Position numbers and translations under genes: made by a program
NCBI GenBank assembly: GCA_963768945.1
Contig: CAVYJW010000008.1
Span: 248,001 to 312,000, forward strand
Origin: RYN-230 sp963768945
Lineage (GTDB): Bacteria; Actinomycetota; Actinomycetes; Streptosporangiales; Streptosporangiaceae
DNA length: 64,000 nucleotides
Reading direction: 5' to 3'
The notes under the pieces: model-generated
Told to the model about the DNA's origin: nothing
Seen by the model: the letters and a program-made list of their open reading frames with translations, nothing else
Databases searched by the model: none
Shown here: piece after piece, positions 1 to 8,321 of the stretch
Layout: each line of letters opens with the position of its first letter
Numbering within the stretch: position 1 is the stretch's first letter

Positions 1-197
1 CCGAGCCCCTCCTGCACCTGAGCCACGTGAGGACTCTAGCCGCCCCGGCGGGCCCGTCCCCCTTAGGGCGGATGCATGCCAGTTATATGCGTCGGCCGCC
101 GTGTCGCGCAGGAACACGGCGGCCGGCGGCCACTGCCCGCAGCGCCGCCGGGCCCCGCACCGAAGCCTGGCGTTACCCGCGGAAAAACGGCCTGGTC
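1..197. other. No gene recognised at left edge
   Basis: The first 197 bases hold only short open frames with no family resemblance. The sequence is very GC-rich and ends about where the DUF397 gene stops on the minus strand. It may be downstream spacer of that gene or the tail of something outside the window. Confidence 0.5.
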
Positions 198-431
198 CTA
201 GACCAGCAAATCGTCGAATTCACCGCGCTTCACGCCCTCGATCAGAGCGGCGATCTCAGCCCGGGTGTAGATGAGGGCGGGGCCTTCAGGGTTGCGTGAG
301 TTCCGCACGGCAAACTCGCCTCCGGTGAGGCGCGCCAACTCGACGCAGGTCCCCTGTGAGTTGCTGATGCTGCTCTTTTGCCAGCGAGCATCAACCAAGT
401 CGGTAGCAGGCATTCCGTTGTATGTGTTCAT
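198..431 (-). CDS. DUF397 domain protein
   Basis: This is a 77-residue protein with the DUF397 pattern: an ARWQKSSISNSQGTCVELA segment near residues 16-34, then AVRNSRNPEGPAL, then a short helical end. DUF397 proteins are small actinomycete proteins nearly always encoded next to an XRE/DUF5753 regulator and are thought to act with it, sometimes described as a toxin-antitoxin-like or developmental switch pair (BldB/AbaA-like families). Its ATG overlaps the stop of the upstream regulator by 4 bp (ATGA at 428-431), so the two are translationally coupled. The exact biochemical role is unknown. Confidence 0.9.
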   Translation of the reverse strand: MNTYNGMPATDLVDARWQKSSISNSQGTCVELARLTGGEFAVRNSRNPEGPALIYTRAEIAALIEGVKRGEFDDLLV

Positions 432-1300
432 CGATCGACTTTCTTAAGCATTCCGCTCAGGATTTCTGTGGTGTCTTCAGGCGACTCGCTCTCGACACTG
501 AGGCGCTCCATGACCTCGGTATACCGTTCCACGTCGTCGCGCTTATCCAGGTAGAGAGAACTCGTCAACTGCTCTACGTAAACCACGTCAGGAAGGTCAA
601 CCTCCGGGAAGCGGAGGATCGTGAACGCACCACCTTCTGCCGCATGGCCACCTGAGCTGAATGGCACTACCTGGAGTGTGATGTTGGGTTCTTGAGTCAC
701 CTCGACCAGCCGCTCGAGCTGCGCCCGCATCACCTCCCCGCCGCCGATCGGCCGCCTAAGCGCGGCTTCATCCACCACGGCCCACAGCCGCGGAGCCCCT
801 GGTTTGCGGAGCAGTTCCTGTCGTGCGATCCGCAGGCTTACCCTGCGCTCGACTTCCTCGGCAGAAGCGCCGGGCTGGCCCAGGGCCACGACCGCCCGCG
901 CGTAATCAGCCGTCTGGAGCAGTCCCGGAATGAACTGCACCTCATAGAGTCTGATGAGTGCCGCGGCTTCCTCCAGGCCCACGTACACCTGGAACCAGTC
1001 CGGCAGAACATCCCCGTATTTATGCCACCAGCCAGGCGAATTCGCCTCTTTGGCGAGTGCCACAAGGGAGACTCGCTCTGTCTCATCGCTGACGCCGTAC
1101 ATCTCCAGCAAATCGACAACGTCGCGCTCTTTGAAGCCGACTCGTCCGAGCTCCATGCGGCTAATCTTGGAGCCGGATGCACGGATTGCGTACCCGGCTT
1201 CCTCGCGCGTGATCCCCTTCGCCTCGCGCAGCCCCCGCAGCTGGGAACCGAGAAGGATACGCAAGACTGTTGGGCCGCTTCCCGGCTGAACTGAGATCAC
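428..1300 (-). CDS. XRE-family regulator with DUF5753 domain
   Basis: This is a 290-residue DNA-binding regulator. Residues about 15-70 form an XRE helix-turn-helix (LRGLREAKGITREEAG, SKISRMELG). Residues about 100-280 are the DUF5753 (Scr1-type) domain, with the hallmarks EAAALIRLYEVQFIPGLLQT and a late YLDKRDDVERYTEVMERL. The start is a GTG at 1300 preceded by a strong G-run ribosome site (AGGGGGGA). It is co-transcribed with the DUF397 gene. Such pairs regulate development or secondary metabolism in streptomycetes; the target here is unknown. It is divergent from the HATPase gene, and the shared upstream region contains palindromes. Confidence 0.92.
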   Translation of the reverse strand: MISVQPGSGPTVLRILLGSQLRGLREAKGITREEAGYAIRASGSKISRMELGRVGFKERDVVDLLEMYGVSDETERVSLVALAKEANSPGWWHKYGDVLPDWFQVYVGLEEAAALIRLYEVQFIPGLLQTADYARAVVALGQPGASAEEVERRVSLRIARQELLRKPGAPRLWAVVDEAALRRPIGGGEVMRAQLERLVEVTQEPNITLQVVPFSSGGHAAEGGAFTILRFPEVDLPDVVYVEQLTSSLYLDKRDDVERYTEVMERLSVESESPEDTTEILSGMLKKVDR

Positions 1301-1368
1301 GCCATCCCCCCTGGTTTCCGTCTCAGGAATCCGCCAGTAGCTCCTTCCGTTGAAGCCTCCTTACCGCT

Positions 1369-1424
1369 CGCACGTGCGTCTCGCACTTTCATCTGCACGT
1401 GCATCCGCCCTTGCGCTTGCAAGG
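1369..1424. promoter_or_regulatory. Paired GCACGTGC palindromes upstream of the XRE gene
   Basis: Two copies of the perfect palindrome GCACGTGC occur at 1370-1377 and 1395-1402, 25 bp apart. A third dyad, CCTTGC-GCTT-GCAAGG, follows at 1409-1424. All lie in the divergent gap between the XRE regulator and the HATPase, where an autoregulatory operator is expected. That the XRE protein binds here is inference. Confidence 0.45.
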
Positions 1425-1492
1425 TACATACGCGATGATAGCGCTTGCGCGCCACACGCACGACAAGTGTCCAGGAGACAGACGGGAACCCG

Positions 1493-2047
1493 ATGACTGC
1501 ACACCGGGCGGCCTCGCCAGTCAGGACGGAGGTCAAGAGCGTGTGCCATGAGTGGCTCCCCTCCACGGGGGAACCCACCGCGATGCGCTACGCGAGCCCG
1601 TTGCGACCCCCGGTTCCGATGCTGGACGAACTGGCCGCCACCCAGCCGTCGGCGACCTGCGGGCTGCGCCCGGTGGCCGAGGCAGTCAAGACGGGACGTG
1701 ACTTCGCCCGCTCCGTCCTGCGCGACTGGGGCCTCACCGACCTGGCTGATACGGCAGGCCTCGTCGTCTCGGAACTGGTGACGAACGCGCTGCGGCACGG
1801 CGTGCCCGCCGGACCGCCGGTCACCAGCGAATGCCCCGTCCGGCTGCGACTGCTGGGCCAGGCCCCCTACGTGATGTGCATGGTCACGGACCCCGGCTCC
1901 GGTATCCCGGTGCTGCGCGACCCAGGGGCCTTCGCGGAGAACGGCCGGGGGCTGAACGTGGTCGAGTCGTGCTGTGTCAGGTGGGGATGGCACCTGCTCG
2001 ACGGCGGCGGCAAAGTCGTCTGGGCCCTGCTGCACCCCGACGCCTGA
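1493..2047 (+). CDS. HATPase-type anti-sigma/serine kinase-like protein
   Basis: This small GHKL ATPase of the RsbW/SpoIIAB-like class (HATPase_c_2) has about 184 residues. The N-box is LVVSELVTNALRHG, and the G1/G2 region is DPGSGIPVLRD followed by ENGRGLNVVES. Actinomycetes carry many such stand-alone copies. They usually act as anti-sigma factors or modulators of phosphoregulation, and the partner is not visible here. The open frame reaches back to a TTG at 1445, but the ATG at 1493 is the more ordinary start; the ribosome site is weak in both cases. The last codons and stop lie in the first copy of a 48-bp tandem repeat. Confidence 0.82.
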   Translation: MTAHRAASPVRTEVKSVCHEWLPSTGEPTAMRYASPLRPPVPMLDELAATQPSATCGLRPVAEAVKTGRDFARSVLRDWGLTDLADTAGLVVSELVTNALRHGVPAGPPVTSECPVRLRLLGQAPYVMCMVTDPGSGIPVLRDPGAFAENGRGLNVVESCCVRWGWHLLDGGGKVVWALLHPDA

Positions 2048-2124
2048 TCAGCGGCCCCCGCCGCGACCGGGCCGCCTCTGCACCCCTACGCCTGATCAGC
2101 GGCCCCGCCGTGACCGGGCCGGCT
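2030..2124 (+). repeat. 48-bp tandem duplication at a gene 3' end
   Basis: Two near-identical 48-bp units begin at 2030 and 2078, each opening with CTGCACCCC and containing CGCCTGATCAGCGGCCCC. The first unit contains the last codons and stop of the HATPase gene, so the duplication copied the 3' end of the gene into the intergenic space. Confidence 0.8.
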
Positions 2125-2146
2125 CCGGCTGGCGTGTACCCCCCGT

Positions 2147-2211
2147 TTTGGCCTGGGCACACGGTGACTTTGGCCCGGGCATGCGGTGACTTTGGCCTAG
2201 GCACATGTGAC
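2147..2211 (+). repeat. Three 22-bp iterons upstream of a membrane-protein gene
   Basis: Three consecutive copies with 22-bp spacing read TTTGGCC-YR-GGCAY then GGTGAC (2147, 2169, 2191; the third is 21 bp). Each core (GCCTGGGC, GCCCGGGC, GCCTAGGC) is a full or near palindrome. They end about 90 bp before the membrane-protein start, a position where a regulator could bind cooperatively, but they may be a simple minisatellite. Confidence 0.7.
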
Positions 2212-2300
2212 CCCGCGCCGCTAAGCTCGGTGCGCTGCCGGCCAGGTGACCCTGGTTTAGCCGTTCGGCACGCCAACCGGGAATCCACCCAGGAGCTGTC

Positions 2301-2792
2301 ATGTACCAGCCGTATCCCGCAGGCGGAGCGGAGCCGGCACCGCAGACGCCCGAGCGGCCGCCCTCGGTCCAGAACGCCGTCTGGCTCATGTATGCGGGCG
2401 CAGCCGTCAGCGCGTTCGCCATCATCGTGGCGCTGGTGACCATCGGCAGCACCAGGAGCGCCATCCACGCTGACTTCCCGGGCTATTCGGCCAGCAAGGT
2501 CCACAAGGCGGCGACGGCCCTCGTGATCTACGAAGTGGTCATCCAGATCATCACGATCGGGCTGTGGCTGTGGATGGCCTCGGCCAACAAGGCCGGGAAG
2601 TCCTGGGCCAGGATCGTGTCGTCCGTGCTCTTCGGCCTGAACACGCTGATCCTCGTCAGCAGCCTGGCCCGGCCGCACGCGGCCCTCGGCATCGTGCTGC
2701 TCGCGCTCGTCTGGCTGGTCGGCCTCGGCGCGATCATCCTGCTGTGGCGGCGGGACTCCAGCGCCTACCTCGCCGCCTCCAAGTCCCGCTAG
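2301..2792 (+). CDS. Small four-helix membrane protein, unknown function
   Basis: This 163-residue protein has a short Pro-rich cytoplasmic start (residues 1-20) and about four hydrophobic segments: residues 26-48, 75-92, 103-120 and 128-147. A loop with charged and aromatic residues lies between the first two. The start is an ATG with AGGAG 5-10 bases upstream. It resembles the many small actinobacterial integral membrane proteins without assigned role. It is monocistronic and followed by the convergent ROK gene. Confidence 0.8.
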   Translation: MYQPYPAGGAEPAPQTPERPPSVQNAVWLMYAGAAVSAFAIIVALVTIGSTRSAIHADFPGYSASKVHKAATALVIYEVVIQIITIGLWLWMASANKAGKSWARIVSSVLFGLNTLILVSSLARPHAALGIVLLALVWLVGLGAIILLWRRDSSAYLAASKSR

Positions 2793-2839
2793 GCCGTCCC
2801 CCGGCGCTTACGCGACAGCAGGGCAGCTCACGCCGCGGT

Positions 2840-4108
2840 TCAGCCCGGCAGGGCCTGGGCCTGCGCGGGCACGGCAGGGTCCGGCCCCAGCGCGGCCGGC
2901 AGCGTCGCGGTGAGCTGCTTCCAGGCCAGCTCCGCCCCGGCTGCCAGGCAGCCGTGAACCACGACGTCACTGCCCAGCGCGCTGACCCGGACCTCCGGCA
3001 TGACCGGCGCGATCCGCTCCAGCTCGCGAGTGACCGCGGCGGCGAAGCCGGGGGCCTGGCCCACCCCGCCGCCGAGCACGATCAGAGCCGGGTCCACGAT
3101 GGTCACCACGCAGCACAGCACCCGGGCCACCAGCTCGGCTTCCCCGGCCACGACGGCGGCAGCGCGCTCGTCCCCAGCCGCGGCCGCCTCGAACACCCGG
3201 CGGGCGGACACCTGCCCACGCATGCCCGCGCGCCGCGCGGCGCGGACCACCGCCGGGGCGGAGGCCGCCGCCTCCAGCGGCCCCCGGCGCCGAGCGTCGC
3301 CCGGGTCGGCGCCCAGCCCGCCGGAGATGGGCAGGTAAGCGATCTCCCCGGCCACGCCGTGCATCCCCCGGTGCAGCCGGCCGCCGACCACCAGGCCCAT
3401 GCCGATCCCGCTGCCGACCGAGACGAACGCGAAACTGTCCGCGTCCCGGCCGTGCCCATGGGTCCGCTCGGCCAGGGCCGCGGCGTCCACATCGTTCTCG
3501 ACCACCAGTGACTCACCGAACGCCGCGCGCAGGTCGGCCAGCACGGCGGGCCGGTCCCAGCCGGGCAGCCCGCCGGTCAGGGCCATGGAGTTGCGCCGCG
3601 GATCGTAAACCCCTGGGCTGCCGATGACGGTCTGGGTAACGGCCTGCCGCGCGACCCCGGCGTGGGCGCACAGCTCGTCGGCCAGCCGGATGAGCTCGCC
3701 GACCCGCCCCCGAACGCTGGACGCCCGGGAGGGGTTCGCTGACGAGGCCAGGATGCCGCCGGCCAGATCGGCGAGGGCACCGCGGACATACTTGTGCCCG
3801 ATATCGAGGCCCAGCACATAACCCGCTTCCGGGCGAACCTCATACAGCCGGGCGGAGCGCCCGGGCACCCCGGTCCGCTGCCCGGCCTCGCGAACCAGGC
3901 CGGCCCGCTCGAGCGCGGCCAGCGCCAGCGAGACGGTCGGCTTGGACAGCCCGGACAGCCGGGCCAGGTCCGCGCGGGAGATGGGGCCCAGGTCCCGGAG
4001 GTGGCCGAGCAGCAACTGCTCGTTCATGGCCCGGATAAGCGGGGGACGCGCCGCGGACAGCGAGCCGGCCAGGCCAGGCGTTGCGCCGTCCAGCCCGCCG
4101 ACCGACAT
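2840..4108 (-). CDS. ROK-family transcriptional repressor
   Basis: This 422-residue repressor has a winged helix-turn-helix followed by a ROK sugar-binding domain. The HTH sits at about residues 20-80 (ISRADLARLSGLSKPTVSLA). The ROK half starts at LGLDIGHKYVRGALAD, then ENDVDAAALAE, VSVGSGIGMGLV and GVAGEIAYL. The cysteine zinc motif of many ROK proteins is missing. I chose the ATG at 4108 because GGGAGGTG lies 12 bases upstream; the frame is open much further but without family resemblance. It is divergent from the transporter operon and most likely represses it, with release by a sugar or sugar phosphate. The N-terminal ATP-site residues are altered, as expected for a regulator rather than a kinase. 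Confidence 0.92.
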   Translation of the reverse strand: MSVGGLDGATPGLAGSLSAARPPLIRAMNEQLLLGHLRDLGPISRADLARLSGLSKPTVSLALAALERAGLVREAGQRTGVPGRSARLYEVRPEAGYVLGLDIGHKYVRGALADLAGGILASSANPSRASSVRGRVGELIRLADELCAHAGVARQAVTQTVIGSPGVYDPRRNSMALTGGLPGWDRPAVLADLRAAFGESLVVENDVDAAALAERTHGHGRDADSFAFVSVGSGIGMGLVVGGRLHRGMHGVAGEIAYLPISGGLGADPGDARRRGPLEAAASAPAVVRAARRAGMRGQVSARRVFEAAAAGDERAAAVVAGEAELVARVLCCVVTIVDPALIVLGGGVGQAPGFAAAVTRELERIAPVMPEVRVSALGSDVVVHGCLAAGAELAWKQLTATLPAALGPDPAVPAQAQALPG

Positions 4109-4354
4109 GACTGTCACTGCCACCTCCCGTATCATCCTCCCGCACCAGCGCGGGAAGCGCTCGCCGCCGCGACACGCCCGCCGCGACACGTCCACCGCGG
4201 CGGCCAGGCCTCGCCCAGCACAGCACGGCACTGCATGGCCAGGCCTCGCCAGCACGGCACGGCCAGGCCGGGACTGACCTGTCGGGCCGCCCCCGGGTGG
4301 TGCCCGAAGAGTGGCCGGACGAACTTCACGGACCGGGCTTGTGGCCCTCAGATA

Positions 4355-4373
4355 GTTAGGATACTGTCCTAAC
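4355..4373. promoter_or_regulatory. ROK operator candidate (GTTAGGA-N5-TCCTAAC)
   Basis: A perfect inverted repeat with 7-bp arms and a 5-bp centre lies between the divergent ROK repressor and the ROK kinase, 50 bp before the kinase start. It is the only AT-containing element in an otherwise GC-rich, repeat-like gap (4109-4422; the rest holds GGCCAGGCCTCG-type repeats). Symmetric TTAGGA/TCCTAA sites are typical of ROK-family operators, so it probably controls the sugar operon. Confidence 0.7.
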
Positions 4374-4422
4374 AATCTTTCGCAAGGACGTCCTATCGGC
4401 TGAGTTATCCCAGGCAGGCGCC

Positions 4423-5565
4423 ATGCTCCGGTCTCCCGTGATTCTCGGGCTCGACTTCGGCGGCACCAAGATCGCCGTCGCGGTCTGCAGCCTGGACGGG
4501 ACCAGGCTCGGCTCGGCCACCGTGGGCAGCGGCGGTGAACTCGGCGCCCGGGCCAGTTTCGGCCGGGGCGTGCTGGCCGCCCGGGATCTGCTGGACATCG
4601 CGGCCCCCGGTGCCTCCCTGGCCGCCGTCGGGGTCTCGACCTTCGGGATCCCGTTCGAGGACCGGGTGGACCTGGCCCCCGCCATCCGTGGCTGGGGTGA
4701 TCTCCCGCTCGGCCAGGAACTGCGCGCCGCTTTCCCGGGGGCGGCGATCCGGATGGCCACCGACGCCAAGGCGGCGGCCCAGGCCGAGGTGCGCTGGGGC
4801 GCACTGGCGGGCTGCGACCCGGCCATCTACCTGAACCTGGGCACTGGGCTGTCCACCGCCCTGGTCATCGGCGGCCAGGTCGTGGTGGGCGCGAACGGCG
4901 CCGCCGGCGAGATCGGCTATAACCTCCGCGCCCTCTCCGACGTCGGCCTCCCGCTCGGCGCCCGCGTCCCGCTGGAAGACATGATCAGCGGCCAGGCCCT
5001 GACCCGCCGGGCACCCAGGTCGATGGCGGCCGCCGACGTCTTCGGCGCGGCCGCCGGCGAGCCCGGGCTGGATCGCCTGGTCAGCGACTTCGTTACCGAG
5101 CTGGCTTTTCACATGGTCAACCTGGCGGTGTTCGTGAACCCGGCCCGGATCGCGGTGGGCGGAGGACTGGTCCGCTCCTGGGAGCGGCTGCGGCCGGGCC
5201 TGGAAGAGGCGCTCAAGGCGGGCACCCCGTTCCCGCCCGATCTGGTGGCCGCCCGCTTCCCCGCAGACGCGCCACTGATCGGCGCGGTGGCTCTGGCCGC
5301 GGACGCGGCCGGGGCGGACAGCACCTACCACGACCCGGCGACCCGGGCGGCCCCCCAGCCAGACACGACCAGAGCAGGCACCACCAGAGCAGGCACCACC
5401 AGAGCAGGCACCGCCCAGCCAGACACCACCCAAACAGACACCGCACAAACAGACACCACCCAAGCAGGCACCGCCCGGACGGACACCGCCCGGGCCGATG
5501 GCGCCATCGACGGCGCCCCGGTAACCCAACCTCCCCATCCACTCACCGAAAGGCTTCAGTCATGA
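4423..5565 (+). CDS. ROK-family sugar kinase with repetitive tail
   Basis: This 380-residue ROK protein begins with the phosphate-binding loop LGLDFGGTKIAVAV. It continues with TDAKAAAQAEV (the catalytic Asp retained in TDA), the LNLGTGLSTALVIGG loop and NGAAGEIGYN. It should phosphorylate a hexose or amino sugar in the cytoplasm. The zinc-binding cysteine cluster of classical ROK kinases is absent. The final 75 residues are not ROK sequence but a Thr/Ala/Gly/Asp-rich run built from a 15-bp repeat. The stop overlaps the start of the solute-binding protein by 4 bp, so it is the first gene of the operon. Confidence 0.88.
   Translation: MLRSPVILGLDFGGTKIAVAVCSLDGTRLGSATVGSGGELGARASFGRGVLAARDLLDIAAPGASLAAVGVSTFGIPFEDRVDLAPAIRGWGDLPLGQELRAAFPGAAIRMATDAKAAAQAEVRWGALAGCDPAIYLNLGTGLSTALVIGGQVVVGANGAAGEIGYNLRALSDVGLPLGARVPLEDMISGQALTRRAPRSMAAADVFGAAAGEPGLDRLVSDFVTELAFHMVNLAVFVNPARIAVGGGLVRSWERLRPGLEEALKAGTPFPPDLVAARFPADAPLIGAVALAADAAGADSTYHDPATRAAPQPDTTRAGTTRAGTTRAGTAQPDTTQTDTAQTDTTQAGTARTDTARADGAIDGAPVTQPPHPLTERLQS
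5356..5490 (+). repeat. 15-bp in-frame minisatellite (ROK kinase tail)
   Basis: About nine copies of a 15-bp unit of the form CAGAGCAGGCACCAC, with variants CCAGCCAGACACCAC and CAAACAGACACCGC. They encode a tail of TTRAG / TAQPD / TTQTD pentapeptides. The period is a multiple of three, so the array changes length without shifting frame. Confidence 0.85.
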
Positions 5566-7223
5566 GACGGCTCAAGGCAATCGGGGCCCTCGTCACGGCC
5601 GGCGTGCTCGCGGCCGCCTGCAGCGCCGGCAAGGGCGGCGGCAGCGGCAGTACCACGGCGACGAACGCCGTCACGATCTCCAACGAGAACGGCGCGCTCT
5701 GGACCTGCGACTTCAGCCCGTTCAACGGGTCGGACACCCTGCTGTCGGTCGGGTTCGTCTACGAGCCGCTGGTCTACGTCAACCCGCTGCAGAGCGGCAA
5801 GACCACGCCGATGCTCGCCACCTCCTGGAAATGGGGCGCAGGCAACAAGTCGCTCACGTTCACCATCCGCCAGGGCGTCAAGTTCAGCGACGGCACCCCG
5901 TTCTCCGCCAAGGACGTGGTGTACACCTTCAACCTGCTCAAGAAGTACCCGGCCCTGGACCTCACCGGAGACTGGTCGGTGCTGTCCAGCGTTACCCAGT
6001 CCGGCTCGGACCAGGTGACGATGAACTTCAAGACCGCCGCGGTCCCGGCCTTCTACTACATCGCGGGCCAGACCCCGATCGTGCCCGAGGCCATCTGGTC
6101 CAAGATCGCCAACCCAGTCTCCTACCCGGACAGCACTCCGGTGGGCACCGGCCCGTACAAGGTGAATCCCTGCACCAAGGCGAACATCACCTACACCGCC
6201 AACCCGCACTACTGGCAGCCGGGCCTGCCGAAGGTCACCAAGGTGGAGTACCCGGCGTACACCAGCAACAACACAGCCAACGACCAGCTGGCCAATGGCC
6301 AGGCCCAGTGGGGTTCCCAGTACATCCCGGGGATCAAGGACTTCTACACCTCCAAGAGCCCCAACTACCACTACTGGTTCCCGCCCACCGTGAACGTCTC
6401 GATGGTGCCGAACCTGAAGAACCCGCTGCTCGGCAACGTCAAGGTCCGCCAGGCCATGTCGTACGCGATCGACCGGGCCAAGGTCTCCTCGATAGGCGAG
6501 TCCGGATACGAGCCGCCCGCGAACCAGGCGGGCATCGTCACCCCGACGTTCACCAGCTGGCTGGACCAGCCGGCGCTGGCCAAATTCGGCAACTCCTACG
6601 ACCCGGCCAAGGCGAAGCAGCTGCTGGCCTCGGCCGGCTTCAAGATGGGCTCGGACGGCATCATGGCCAACTCGAAGGGCCAGAAGCTCTCCTTCACCGT
6701 CATCAACATCGGTGACTACTCCGACTGGGTGGCGTCGATGCAGGTGATCCAGCAGAACCTCAAGGCGGTCGGCATCCAGGTGACGCCGGACAACCTCAGC
6801 AACACCGACTTCGACTCCGACCTGTACTACGGCAAGTACCAGCTCGCCTATTACGACCAGCAGACGTTCGGCCCGAGCCCGTACTACGAGCTGAAGGACT
6901 GGCTGGACTCGGCGGGCACCGCCCCGATCGGCCAGTCGGCGGCCACCAACTACGAGCGCTACAGCAACCCGGCCACGGACCAGCTGTTCACCCAGTACGC
7001 GGCCTCCACCAGCACCGCGCAGCAGCACTCGATCATGGACCAGATCCAGCAGGTCATGCTGGGTGACCTGCCTATCATTCCGGTAACGCAGGCGGTGGAC
7101 TGGTACCAGTACGACGACTCGTCGCTGACCGGGTGGCCCACGCCCAGCAACCCGTACGCGCAGCCGTCCGCGTACGCCTACCCGGACATGGAGCAGGTGC
7201 TGCTCCACCTCCGGGCGAAGTGA
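5562..7223 (+). CDS. ABC transporter solute-binding lipoprotein (family 5)
   Basis: This 553-residue extracytoplasmic binding protein of the peptide/nickel/oligosaccharide class (SBP_bac_5) has a lipoprotein signal with lipobox LAAAC at residues 16-20; Cys20 would be lipidated. Family landmarks are FTIRQGVKFSDGTPFSAKDV, TPVGTGPYKVN, VRQAMSYAIDRAKV and DLPIIPV. The genetic setting (ROK regulator, GH4, sugar kinases) suggests an oligosaccharide ligand rather than a peptide, as known for family-5 proteins that bind cello- and manno-oligosaccharides. It is followed at once by a strong hairpin, which would raise its mRNA relative to the permeases. Confidence 0.92.
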   Translation: MRRLKAIGALVTAGVLAAACSAGKGGGSGSTTATNAVTISNENGALWTCDFSPFNGSDTLLSVGFVYEPLVYVNPLQSGKTTPMLATSWKWGAGNKSLTFTIRQGVKFSDGTPFSAKDVVYTFNLLKKYPALDLTGDWSVLSSVTQSGSDQVTMNFKTAAVPAFYYIAGQTPIVPEAIWSKIANPVSYPDSTPVGTGPYKVNPCTKANITYTANPHYWQPGLPKVTKVEYPAYTSNNTANDQLANGQAQWGSQYIPGIKDFYTSKSPNYHYWFPPTVNVSMVPNLKNPLLGNVKVRQAMSYAIDRAKVSSIGESGYEPPANQAGIVTPTFTSWLDQPALAKFGNSYDPAKAKQLLASAGFKMGSDGIMANSKGQKLSFTVINIGDYSDWVASMQVIQQNLKAVGIQVTPDNLSNTDFDSDLYYGKYQLAYYDQQTFGPSPYYELKDWLDSAGTAPIGQSAATNYERYSNPATDQLFTQYAASTSTAQQHSIMDQIQQVMLGDLPIIPVTQAVDWYQYDDSSLTGWPTPSNPYAQPSAYAYPDMEQVLLHLRAK

Positions 7224-7272
7224 CCGGGTGGGTGCCCGGGAGCCCCGTCCCCCGGGCACCCACCACCCGGTC
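7222..7272 (+). terminator. Hairpin between binding protein and permease genes
   Basis: The stem starts in the stop codon of the binding-protein gene. It pairs GGGTGCCCGGG (7230-7240) with CCCGGGCACCC (7251-7261), and GACCGGGT with ACCCGGTC outside a 3-nt bulge. No U-run follows, so it is more likely a transcript-stabilising or partial-termination element that sets transporter stoichiometry. Confidence 0.7.
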
Positions 7273-7335
7273 CGCAATCGGGTCTGACACGGATCAGACG
7301 GATGAGGAGCAGATCATGATCACGAGGAGACGGGC

Positions 7336-8319
7336 TTGAGGTTCGCGCTGCGCCGCCTCGGCTTCTTCGTGCTCACGCTGTGGGCGGCACTGACCCTCAA
7401 CTTCCTGCTCCCCCGGCTGATGCCGGGGAATCCCGCACTGGCCATGCTGTCCAAGTTCCACGGGCAGCTCGGCCCGGGCACGCTGCACGCGCTGGAGGTG
7501 CTGTTCGGGGTCAACACGCACAAGAGCCTGCCCGCCCAGTACGTCAGCTACCTGCATCAGGTTTTCACCGGCAACTTCGGGCCGTCGCTGGACTTCTACC
7601 CCGAGTCGGTGACCTCGGTGATCGGCGGCGCGATCTGGTGGACGGTGGGCCTGGTGGGAGTGACCACGGTCCTGGCGTTCGTGCTCGGAACCGGGCTGGG
7701 CATCGTGTCCGCCTGGCGCCGCGGCGGGCGGCTGGACAGCGTCGTGCCGCCGGTGTTCGTGATCACCTCCGCGATCCCGTACTTCTGGATGGGCATGGTG
7801 CTGGTCCTGGTGTTCGGGGTCAGCCTGGGCTGGCTGCCCACCCAGGGCGGCTACTACGTCTCCACCGACAGCCCGGGCCTGAACCTCACCTTCTTCCAGG
7901 ATGTGCTGTCGCACGCGATACTGCCCGCCATGGCGCTGCTGATCACCACGATCGGCACCTGGATCCTGACCATGCGGAACACGATGATCACCACCCTGGC
8001 CGAGGACTACGTGCGGATGGCCCGGGCCAAGGGGCTGCCCGGCCGCCGGATCATGGTCGACTACGCGGCCCGCAACGCGATCCTGCCCAACCTGACCGGC
8101 TTCGCCATGTCGCTGGGGTTCGTGGTCAGCGGCGCGATCCTCATCGAGTACGTGTTCAACTACCCGGGCGTCGGCTACCTGCTGCTGCAGGCCGTGCAGG
8201 GCGAGGACTACCCGCTGGAGCAGGCCCTGTTCCTGTTCATCACCGTGGCGGTGCTGCTGGCCATCCTGGTCGCCGACATCGCCACCGCGCTGCTCGACCC
8301 GCGCACGAGGACGGGGTAG
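7336..8319 (+). CDS. ABC transporter permease, DppB/OppB type
   Basis: This 327-residue inner-membrane permease has about six transmembrane helices, the first at residues 9-29. The cytoplasmic EAA loop lies near residues 220-245 (DYVRMARAKGLPGRRIMVDY) and the ending AILIEYVFNYPGVGYLLLQA is typical of OppB/DppB. I chose the TTG at 7336, which has GAGGAG seven bases upstream and aligns with the usual family start. It forms the membrane channel with the next gene product. Confidence 0.92.
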   Translation: MRFALRRLGFFVLTLWAALTLNFLLPRLMPGNPALAMLSKFHGQLGPGTLHALEVLFGVNTHKSLPAQYVSYLHQVFTGNFGPSLDFYPESVTSVIGGAIWWTVGLVGVTTVLAFVLGTGLGIVSAWRRGGRLDSVVPPVFVITSAIPYFWMGMVLVLVFGVSLGWLPTQGGYYVSTDSPGLNLTFFQDVLSHAILPAMALLITTIGTWILTMRNTMITTLAEDYVRMARAKGLPGRRIMVDYAARNAILPNLTGFAMSLGFVVSGAILIEYVFNYPGVGYLLLQAVQGEDYPLEQALFLFITVAVLLAILVADIATALLDPRTRTG

Positions 8320-8321
8320 CC

